Below the pieces are notes generated by a model. The model did no database searches, was not told the origin of the DNA, and saw nothing but the letters and a program-made list of their open reading frames with translations. From positions 1 to 8,230 of the forward strand of contig JAHRHW010000192.1 of assembly GCA_019100305.1 (NCBI GenBank): 8,230 bases of DNA. The letters are read 5' to 3'. How positions within the stretch are numbered: position 1 is the first letter of the stretch; every line of letters starts with the position of its first letter. Shown in pieces: positions 1 through 5,046 of this stretch. This stretch comes from Candidatus Thiodiazotropha taylori (GTDB taxonomy: Bacteria > Pseudomonadota > Gammaproteobacteria > Chromatiales > Chromatiaceae). A program made the translations under genes and the position numbers.

Positions 1-579
1 GCCGCGTCGTTCAGACTGGAGAATGGAGCGGGCTGACTCGGTCTGCAGACCAAAGTAAGCCAGCTGCCCGTCAAGGTCGCGCTGATGTGCCTGTGCACCC
101 CACATCACCCAACGACGAAGCCCGCCAAGCGTCAGCTTGGAGAGGAGTTCGTCCAGGTTCTCCATCATCGGGCGCAGCCCCCGTGGAGCCTTGCCTGTCA
201 TCTGGTGCAACAGCTTAAGAAAACCGCGCATGACATCGGCATCGCCGAGGCGTGAGGCTGCAAGTGGTAGGCTGGCCACAATCAGGGTGATGACACTGCC
301 GGAGGTATGGGAAGCCAGTTTCATCATCGCTTCGACGATATCGGGGATGATATCCTCACCCACTTCTTTGGCAACACCCGGCATTTCCTGTACATAGGTC
401 AGCACCAGGTCCTGGCCACGTCCCAGAGTACAGAAGGCGCGCATGCCTTCCAGGTAGTTTTGCAGGCCACGTGGCGACATGACCCGTTGGGCCTCATGGT
501 AGGATGACTCAAGTGCTTCGAAGTGCTCGTGGTCGCCCTCGTCGAGGCAGGTGATATATTCCGAAAAATTGACGCTCAT
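1..579 (-). CDS. cbbO: CbbO, RuBisCO activase adaptor subunit (N-terminal part, runs off the left edge)
   Basis: CbbO is the partner of the AAA+ ATPase CbbQ. In the family, the CbbQ hexamer carries one CbbO, whose C-terminal von Willebrand factor A domain docks on RuBisCO so that tight-binding sugar-phosphate inhibitors can be removed. Only the first 193 codons are present. They start MSVNFSEYITCLDEGDHEHF, continue with a helical, Leu/Met-rich sequence (including GVAKEVGEDIIPDIVEAM and LSKLTLGGLRRWVMWGAQAH), and stay open to base 1. The vWA domain lies outside the window. The start ATG (577-579) follows a good ribosome site, GGAGAG, and shares ATGA with the end of the extended cbbQ frame. Identification rests on N-terminal character and on position straight after cbbQ in a cbbLS-Q-O order. 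A less specific vWA-associated protein is the alternative. Confidence 0.87.
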   Translation of the reverse strand, partial: MSVNFSEYITCLDEGDHEHFEALESSYHEAQRVMSPRGLQNYLEGMRAFCTLGRGQDLVLTYVQEMPGVAKEVGEDIIPDIVEAMMKLASHTSGSVITLIVASLPLAASRLGDADVMRGFLKLLHQMTGKAPRGLRPMMENLDELLSKLTLGGLRRWVMWGAQAHQRDLDGQLAYFGLQTESARSILQSERRG

Positions 580-1604
580 GGTTCTCTCCGGACGCAAATT
601 CCGCCGAGGTACGCAGAGGCCGCGGAACAAACAGCTAATACAGACGGGTACCAATCAGTGTGTGCTGACTGAAAGGGGTTTACCGCCCGGGTGCTTAACC
701 CCTGGGAAGGCACTCTTTCAAATCGATACACGACATGAGTCATTAATTGAGCCCTCTGCTTAGTCTGTGCTCCTGTGCGTTCTCTGCGTCCAACGCGCAT
801 CAGAAATAGGTGTACCGCAGCACTCAGGGTGTCGCGCATATCCGGATCATCGGTCAGCGGGGTGACCAGGGCCATTTGACACGCTGACATCGGATCGATG
901 CCTTTGGAAACCAGCTGTGCCGCATATACCAGCAGTCGGGTAGACATACCTTCATCCAGGCCATGGCCTTTAAGGTTGCGGGAACGCTGAGCGATCTGTA
1001 CCAGCTTGCCAGCAGTATCCGCGTCTACGCCACCTTCATGTTGTACGATCTCGGTCTCGATTTCGGTTTCCGGGTAATCGAAGTCCATGCCGCCAAAGCG
1101 TTGCTTGGTGGACTGTTTAAGATCCTTCATCAACGATTGATAGCCTGGATTGTAGGAGATAACAATCTGGAAATCAGGATGCGCTTTGACCAGTTCGCCT
1201 TTCTTTTCAAGTGGCAGTTCACGACGGTGGTCGGTCAGCGGGTGAATGACCACAGTGGTGTCCTGACGGGCTTCGACGACTTCATCGAGATAGCAGATGG
1301 CGCCGATCCGTGCAGCCACGGTCAATGGTCCATCCTGCCACTTGGTGCCATTGATATCGAGTAGGAAACGTCCAACCAGATCGGAGGCGGTCATGTCTTC
1401 GTTACAGGCGACGGTGATCAGCGGCTTATTCAGCTTGTACGCCATATATTCAACGAACCTTGATTTACCGCAACCTGTTGGGCCTTTGAGCATAACCGGC
1501 ATGCGCGCATCGTAGGCTGCCTGGTACATCTCGACTTCATTACCTACAGAGCGGTAGTAAGGCTCTTCTTTAATCTGATACTGGTCTGAGTTGATATCGC
1601 TCAT
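576..1604 (-). CDS. cbbQ: CbbQ, MoxR-family AAA+ RuBisCO activase ATPase, with an abnormal C-terminal extension
   Basis: CbbQ is the ATPase motor of the CbbQO activase that reactivates inhibited form I RuBisCO in the cytoplasm. Visible motifs are Walker A GPTGCGKS (41-48), the segment VACNEDMTASDLVGR (65-79), Walker B ICYLDE (103-108), sensor 1 ISYNPGY (149-155) and KQSTKQRF (163-170), typical of the CbbQ/NirQ/NorQ group. Family members are about 265-270 residues and end soon after PLTDDPDMRDTL. Here that motif lies at 249-260, but the frame runs on to residue 342 with a basic tail resembling no domain I know. Adding two bases after codon 264 would read STYF and stop at 800-802, giving 268 residues. 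The tail is therefore probably read-through of a former spacer after a 2-base loss or sequencing error. The start ATG has a weak site (AGGTAGGA). A terminator separates the gene from cbbS. Confidence 0.93.
   Translation of the reverse strand: MSDINSDQYQIKEEPYYRSVGNEVEMYQAAYDARMPVMLKGPTGCGKSRFVEYMAYKLNKPLITVACNEDMTASDLVGRFLLDINGTKWQDGPLTVAARIGAICYLDEVVEARQDTTVVIHPLTDHRRELPLEKKGELVKAHPDFQIVISYNPGYQSLMKDLKQSTKQRFGGMDFDYPETEIETEIVQHEGGVDADTAGKLVQIAQRSRNLKGHGLDEGMSTRLLVYAAQLVSKGIDPMSACQMALVTPLTDDPDMRDTLSAAVHLFLMRVGRRERTGAQTKQRAQLMTHVVYRFERVPSQGLSTRAVNPFQSAHTDWYPSVLAVCSAASAYLGGICVRREP
607..795. repeat. Spacer element with inverted-repeat ends at the cbbQ-cbbO junction
   Basis: The DNA under the abnormal CbbQ tail looks like intergenic sequence rather than coding sequence. 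Its two ends carry an 8-bp perfect inverted repeat, acgcagag at 611-618 and ctctgcgt at 782-789, within longer similar tracts (ggtacgcagaggccgcgg on the left, ctgtgcgttctctgcgtcc on the right). The middle holds an imperfect hairpin with arms ggggtt (675-680) and aacccc (697-702). Tracts built from ACGCAGAG are, from memory, a common dispersed intergenic repeat in proteobacteria. That makes a small non-coding repeat or MITE-like insertion the best reading. No transposase or clear target-site duplication is seen, and the outer limits are approximate. Confidence 0.45.
675..702. repeat. Imperfect hairpin inside the cbbQ-cbbO spacer element
   Basis: Arms GGGGTT (675-680) and AACCCC (697-702) pair over six bases. 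Between them is a partly pairable GC-rich stretch centred on the palindrome CCCGGG. There is no T-run on either side, so it does not look like an intrinsic terminator. It may be a structural part of the repeat element or an mRNA stabiliser upstream of cbbO. Confidence 0.3.
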
Positions 1605-1675
1605 GATGTCCTACCTTTTGTAATCAGGTTGTTATTTGCCAGGATGCCAAAGGCAACGCAGGGGTAAAAGTTGAA

Positions 1676-1720
1676 AGCAGGTTTTCCGAAACCCTAACAC
1701 ACTGTTTTGGAAAACCAGCT
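1676..1720. repeat. Long inverted repeat in the cbbS-cbbQ spacer
   Basis: Arms AGCAGGTTTTCC (1676-1687) and GGAAAACCAGCT (1709-1720) pair at 11 of 12 positions around a 21-base loop. The inner eight bases (GGTTTTCC / GGAAAACC) match perfectly. On the cbb transcript this hairpin lies between the terminator after cbbS and the start of cbbQ. It could protect the 5' end of a processed cbbQO message, slow RNA polymerase, or bind a protein. The T-content downstream (TTTCAACTTTT) is only weakly terminator-like. Confidence 0.5.
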
Positions 1721-1743
1721 GACCTTAAGCAGCTGTTTTAATG

Positions 1744-1778
1744 AAAAAGCCCCGCCGCCCAAGGTAGGGGGGCGGGGC
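1744..1778 (-). terminator. Rho-independent terminator after cbbS
   Basis: Read on the minus strand, GCCCCGCCCCCC (1778-1767), loop TACCTT and GGGCGGCGGGGC (1760-1749) form a stem of eight GC-rich pairs, one mismatch and three more pairs. It is followed at once by TTTTT (1748-1744). It begins 28 bases past the cbbS stop. Because cbbQ follows in the same direction with no obvious strong promoter, it probably acts as a leaky terminator that lowers cbbQO expression relative to cbbLS. Confidence 0.85.
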
Positions 1779-1806
1779 CCTTCGACTAAGGTTCTGTGAT
1801 CAGAAC

Positions 1807-2163
1807 TTAGACAGTTTCACCACGGTAGATAACCATGGACGCACCGGCGCACTGGGCATAGTTGTCCAGTCCCAGCAGGCGTACGTGATTTTTCGGGTGA
1901 GCCTGGTGACAAGCTTCACACTCAGCCAGGATGGCATCAACGTCGGTTTCACCGAACATGGGAAGTTTCCACATGTACCAGTAGCTGCCGCTGGCATTCT
2001 CTGGCTCAGTGTGTTCGATTGATGGATTCCAGCCCTTGGATACGATGAACTCGATCTGGGTACGGATCTGATCCGCATCCATTGAAGGCAGGTAGGAGAA
2101 AGTTTCAAACTTGCGGCTTTCAGCATTGCCCAGGCTTGATTTGTAGTCTTGCATATCACTCAT
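1807..2163 (-). CDS. cbbS: Ribulose-1,5-bisphosphate carboxylase/oxygenase small subunit, form I
   Basis: CbbS caps the L8S8 RuBisCO at both ends of the large-subunit octamer and supports catalysis and specificity without carrying the active site. The 118-residue length is normal for a bacterial form IA small subunit. Family signatures are FETFSYLPSM (19-28), KGWNPSIEHTEPENA (43-57), YWYMWKLPMFG (61-71), LAECEACHQAHPKNHVRLLG (79-98) and the C-terminal AGASMVIYRG (106-115). The ATG at 2163 is preceded by AGAGG nine bases upstream. A second Met at codon 4 is a less likely start. It follows cbbL by 79 bp in the same operon, and a strong terminator lies just beyond its stop. Confidence 0.97.
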   Translation of the reverse strand: MSDMQDYKSSLGNAESRKFETFSYLPSMDADQIRTQIEFIVSKGWNPSIEHTEPENASGSYWYMWKLPMFGETDVDAILAECEACHQAHPKNHVRLLGLDNYAQCAGASMVIYRGETV

Positions 2164-2200
2164 TGGTATATACCTCTAACTGTTCGAATTTGATTGAGTC

Positions 2201-2236
2201 GTCCATCCGGTGGTCGGATACCGACCACCAGTGGAC
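2201..2236. repeat. Strong hairpin in the cbbL-cbbS spacer
   Basis: GGTGGTCGG (2209-2217) and CCGACCACC (2221-2229) form a perfect nine-base stem with a three-base loop. The stem extends outward through CC/AG (one pair plus one G-U pair in the minus-strand RNA), a one-base bulge and a further five perfect pairs (GTCCA 2201-2205 with TGGAC 2232-2236). No T-run follows, so it is unlikely to be an intrinsic terminator. It begins only six bases after the cbbL stop, the usual place for a 3'-end-protecting or processing hairpin that tunes the cbbL:cbbS ratio. Confidence 0.75.
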
Positions 2237-2242
2237 TGGTCA

Positions 2243-3661
2243 TTACTTGTGAGAAACGTCCAGCTTGTCGACGGTGTCGAATTCGAACTTGATCTCTTTC
2301 CAGGTTTCCATGGCGGCTTTCAGCTCAGGGCTGGAAGCAGCAGCATTGGTGAGGATGTCCTTACCTTCTTTCTCCAGCTCACGGCCTTGGTTACGAGCTT
2401 CAACACAGGCTTCAACCGCAACACGGTTAGCAGCGGCGCCAGCAGCGTTGCCCCATGGGTGGCCCAGGGTACCACCACCGAACTGCAGTACAGAGTCGTC
2501 ACCAAAGATGTTAACCAGTGCAGGCATGTGCCATACATGGATACCACCGGAAGCAACAGGCAGTACGCCAGGCATGGAGCCCCAGTCCTGATCGAAGAAG
2601 ATACCGCGTGAGCGGTCTTCTTTGACGAAGGAGTCGCGCATGATGTCGATCCAGCCCAGGGTAGCGTCACGGTCGCCTTCCAGTTTACCAACAACGGTAC
2701 CGGAATGGAGATGGTCACCACCGGACAGACGCAGGATCTTGGTCAGTACGCGGAAGTGGATACCGTGGTGCGGGTTACGGTCGAGTACCGCATGCATGGC
2801 ACGGTGAATGTGCAGCAGCATGCCGTTGTCCTGACACCATTGCGCCAGCTGGGTGTTAGCAGACCAACCACCGGTCAGGTAGTCGTGCATGATGATCGGA
2901 GCGCCGATCTCTTTGGCGTACTCGGCACGCTTCATCATCTCGTCAGCAGTAGGAGCGGTTACGTTCAGGTAGTGACCCTTACGCTCACCGGTTTCGGCTT
3001 CGGCTTTATGGATCGCTTCCATAACGAAATCGAAACGGTGCTTCCAGCGCATGAAAGGCTGGGAGTTGACGTTCTCGTCGTCCTTGGTGAAGTCGAGACC
3101 GCCACGCAGACCTTCGTAACAAGCACGGCCGTAGTTTTTCGCAGACAGGCCCAGCTTAGGCTTGATGGTACAACCCAGCAGTGGGCGACCATATTTGTTC
3201 AGCATGTCACGCTCGACCTGGATACCCTGAGGTGGTCCATTACAGGTCAGGACGTAAGCCAGCGGAAAGCGAATGTCTTCCAGACGCAGTGCACGCAGGG
3301 CTTTGAAACCGAAAACGTTACCGACCAGAGAGGTCATGACGTTAACGACAGAACCCTCTTCAAACAGATCGATCGGATAAGCAACGAAGGCGTAGAAGCA
3401 GGTATCATCGCCAGGAACGTCTTCGATGGCATAAGCGCGACCTTTGTAGTAGTCCAGGTCGGTCAGCAGGTCGGTCCATACAGTGGTCCAGGTACCGGTA
3501 GAGGACTCAGCGGCCACAGCAGCAGCAACCTCTTCACGTGGTACACCCGGCTGAGGGGTAACTTTAAAACACGCCAGGATATCAGTTTCCTTCGGTGTGT
3601 AGTCGGGCATCCAGTATGTTTCGCGGTACTCTTTTACACCCGCATCATATTTCTTGGCCAT
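2243..3661 (-). CDS. cbbL: Ribulose-1,5-bisphosphate carboxylase/oxygenase large subunit, form IA
   Basis: CbbL is the catalytic subunit of RuBisCO, adding CO2 to ribulose-1,5-bisphosphate to give two 3-phosphoglycerates in the Calvin cycle. The 472 residues are a full form I chain. All active-site residues are present, offset by -8 from spinach: E52 in ESSTGTW, N115, K167 and K169 (TIKPKLGL), carbamylated K193 with D195 and E196 (FTKDDE), H286-R287 (HIHRAMH), H319 (GGDHLHS), K326 on loop 6, S371 and G395-G396. The start ATG follows GGAGG by ten bases. Sequence character and the neighbouring cbbQO point to the non-carboxysomal form IA (IAq), although the IAc/IAq split needs a tree. It is the first gene of the operon, transcribed divergently from cbbR. 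Confidence 0.99.
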   Translation of the reverse strand: MAKKYDAGVKEYRETYWMPDYTPKETDILACFKVTPQPGVPREEVAAAVAAESSTGTWTTVWTDLLTDLDYYKGRAYAIEDVPGDDTCFYAFVAYPIDLFEEGSVVNVMTSLVGNVFGFKALRALRLEDIRFPLAYVLTCNGPPQGIQVERDMLNKYGRPLLGCTIKPKLGLSAKNYGRACYEGLRGGLDFTKDDENVNSQPFMRWKHRFDFVMEAIHKAEAETGERKGHYLNVTAPTADEMMKRAEYAKEIGAPIIMHDYLTGGWSANTQLAQWCQDNGMLLHIHRAMHAVLDRNPHHGIHFRVLTKILRLSGGDHLHSGTVVGKLEGDRDATLGWIDIMRDSFVKEDRSRGIFFDQDWGSMPGVLPVASGGIHVWHMPALVNIFGDDSVLQFGGGTLGHPWGNAAGAAANRVAVEACVEARNQGRELEKEGKDILTNAAASSPELKAAMETWKEIKFEFDTVDKLDVSHK

Positions 3662-3747
3662 TATAGCGATTCCTCCAAATTTAGGATTGCGTTGCCTTGA
3701 AATACAGCCGGTCGTCAGTTAACCAGCTGTAAGTAAATGTTTCATGT

Positions 3748-3784
3748 ATATGCTCAATCAAAGTTTCAGCATATGCTCAATCAA
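3748..3784. repeat. 14-bp direct repeat with overlapping palindrome, candidate CbbR operator
   Basis: ATATGCTCAATCAA occurs twice without mismatch, at 3748-3761 and 3771-3784, with starts 23 bp apart (about two helical turns). The flanks also agree in part (gtatatg / gcatatg). AGCATATGCT (3768-3777) is a perfect 10-bp palindrome. ATATGCT (3748-3754) with AGCATAT (3768-3774) makes a 7-bp inverted repeat over a 13-bp gap. LysR-type regulators bind paired, partly palindromic sites of this scale upstream of their target promoter, so this is the leading CbbR site. The match to published CbbR consensus patterns is not obvious by eye. Confidence 0.6.
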
Positions 3785-3861
3785 GGTGCAGCTAGTATAG
3801 GTATCTCAGAGCTTAAGGGAAGTCAGATATTTTAATCGAAATCATAAATAAAAACTTATAC

Positions 3862-3867
3862 TATAAT
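3862..3867 (+). promoter_or_regulatory. cbbR: Candidate -10 box for cbbR
   Basis: A consensus TATAAT lies 50 bases before the cbbR ATG and would give a leader of roughly 40 bases. No convincing -35 hexamer is seen 16-18 bases upstream. The promoter may therefore be weak or depend on CbbR autoregulation. Confidence 0.4.
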
Positions 3868-3916
3868 GGCGTCATAATCATTTTTTCTGATACTTGGATT
3901 GCCGGGTACCACTGGA

Positions 3917-4825
3917 ATGCACGTAACTCTCCGTCAATTAAAGGTTTTTGAGACAGTCGCCCAACATCTCAACTACACTCAGGCCGCCAAGGTGCTGCAT
4001 CTGAGCCAGCCAGCTGTGTCGATGCAGGTCAAACAGTTGGAAGAGTCGGTGGGTATGCCCCTGTTCGAACATACCGGTAAAAAGATCCAGCTGACCGAGG
4101 TCGGGCGGGAGGTGCATCAATATGCTCGCACGATCTTTCAGACCTTTGAAGAGATGGAGGATGTGGTGTCGGCCCTGAAAGGGCTTGATACCGGGCATCT
4201 GGATATCGCGGTGGCCAGTACGGTCAACTATTTCGCCCCCAGGCTGCTGGCGGCTTTCAGCCGCAGTTTTCCCAGTATCGACTTGCGCCTGGATGTGACC
4301 AATCGTGAGCGGTTGATGAGCCTGCTGCAGAACAATGAGACCGATCTGGTGCTGATGGGGCGGCCACCGGATGATATCGATCTGGAATTCAAACCTTTCA
4401 TGGATAACCCATTGGTGGTGATCGCACCACCGGGTCACCCGTTGCAGAATCAGCGCAATATTCCGGCCAAATGCTTAAGTGAAGAGGTGTTCATCATGCG
4501 TGAGGCGGGGTCGGGTACGCGACTGGCCATGGAGCGCTATTTTGATGAGCAGCAGATTGAAATCAGACCCGGTATGCAGATGACCCGTAACGAAGCGATC
4601 AAGCAGGCGGTGCGTGCGGGTATGGGGCTGGGCGTGGTCTCCACCCACACCATCGAGCTCGAGCTGGAGACAGGGCGCTTGGTGGTGCTCGATATCGAGG
4701 GTTTTCCCCTGCAGCGCCACTGGTACCTGGTTTACCGTAAAAACAAGCGCTTATCTCCGGCAGCCCGGGCTTTTTTCGATTTTGTGATGGCTGAAGCCCA
4801 ACGCATCAAAGATGAACCGGTTTGA
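3917..4825 (+). CDS. cbbR: CbbR, LysR-type transcriptional regulator of the cbb operon
   Basis: CbbR activates Calvin-cycle genes in response to metabolites and usually represses its own gene. The 302-residue protein has an N-terminal winged helix-turn-helix, roughly residues 1-60, with LRQLKVFETVAQHLNYTQAA and LHLSQPAVSMQVKQLEE. A linker helix follows, then a periplasmic-binding-protein-like effector domain (about 85-295), including MREAGSGTR and AVRAGMGLGVVSTHTIELEL. I chose the ATG at 3917 because family members begin MHVTLRQL. An in-frame TTG 18 bases upstream would add six residues with no family match and no ribosome site. The site before 3917 is also poor, which suggests low expression. 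Divergence from cbbL makes the cbb target near certain. Confidence 0.95.
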   Translation: MHVTLRQLKVFETVAQHLNYTQAAKVLHLSQPAVSMQVKQLEESVGMPLFEHTGKKIQLTEVGREVHQYARTIFQTFEEMEDVVSALKGLDTGHLDIAVASTVNYFAPRLLAAFSRSFPSIDLRLDVTNRERLMSLLQNNETDLVLMGRPPDDIDLEFKPFMDNPLVVIAPPGHPLQNQRNIPAKCLSEEVFIMREAGSGTRLAMERYFDEQQIEIRPGMQMTRNEAIKQAVRAGMGLGVVSTHTIELELETGRLVVLDIEGFPLQRHWYLVYRKNKRLSPAARAFFDFVMAEAQRIKDEPV

Positions 4826-4848
4826 ATGCAGGAGAAGCAGCGAAAGGG

Positions 4849-4854
4849 TATAAT
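4849..4854 (+). promoter_or_regulatory. Candidate -10 box upstream of dxs
   Basis: A consensus TATAAT in the context AGGGTATAATCACC lies 23 bases after the cbbR stop and 192 bases before the dxs ATG. The only -35-like sequence (TTGAAT, 4822-4827) is 21 bases away, which is too far for a standard promoter. If used, its transcript would carry both downstream hairpins in its leader. Confidence 0.3.
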
Positions 4855-4878
4855 CACCGTTTAAGGTCCAATGCTTCA

Positions 4879-4904
4879 CGGCGTCGCGGCGACAGGCCGG
4901 TTTT
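4879..4904 (+). terminator. Possible intrinsic terminator after cbbR
   Basis: CGGCGTC (4879-4885) pairs with GAC (4891-4893) and GCCG (4896-4899), with a two-base AG bulge and a five-base loop. After one G comes TTTT (4901-4904). The stem is short but GC-rich, and it lies 54 bases beyond the cbbR stop, so it may end the cbbR message. If the TATAAT at 4849 is a real promoter, the same hairpin could act as a leader attenuator for dxs. Confidence 0.4.
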
Positions 4905-4984
4905 CTCCCTTGCCGCGGTGAATCAGTAGTGGACTGTTTAGCATTCTGCCGATTCTAGATTCGATCATAGGTTTCTGCAGTAGA

Positions 4985-5010
4985 GAGGCTGTCAGGCAGA
5001 GGGCAGCCTC
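4985..5010 (+). repeat. Hairpin shortly upstream of dxs
   Basis: GAGGCTG (4985-4991) and CAGCCTC (5004-5010) form a perfect seven-base stem over a 12-base loop, followed by ATTTTC. It ends 36 bases before the dxs start. It could be a weak terminator for read-through from cbbR or a 5' leader structure of dxs. The long loop and short T-run keep the call open. Confidence 0.4.
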
Positions 5011-5046
5011 ATTTTCAGACTGTATCACCAAGGAGCCATCCTAATC

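Larger units (their letters stand above)
3662..3916. promoter_or_regulatory. Divergent cbbL-cbbR control region
   Basis: This AT-rich 255-bp interval should hold the cbb operon promoter (minus strand) and the cbbR promoter (plus strand), the standard arrangement for LysR-type regulators. A weak cbbL promoter candidate on the minus strand is TTGATT (3761-3756) with TTTACT (3737-3732), 18 bases apart, each matching four of six consensus bases. The direct repeats described separately overlap and lie just upstream of that -35, where a CbbR activator would be expected. For cbbR, a TATAAT lies at 3862-3867. Promoter coordinates are inference; the region's role is well supported by gene layout. Confidence 0.75.

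Noticed and set aside
551..763. A 70-codon plus-strand frame in the cbbQ-cbbO spacer
   Set aside because: It has no ribosome site or protein similarity and sits in repeat-like, hairpin-rich DNA.
2705..3700. A 331-codon open frame on the plus strand opposite cbbL
   Set aside because: It lies almost wholly antisense to a complete, strongly conserved cbbL. It has no recognisable motif or ribosome site and is a by-product of cbbL codon bias.
3899..3916. TTG start for cbbR giving six extra residues
   Set aside because: Family proteins begin MHVTLRQL at the ATG at 3917, and the TTG has no ribosome binding site.
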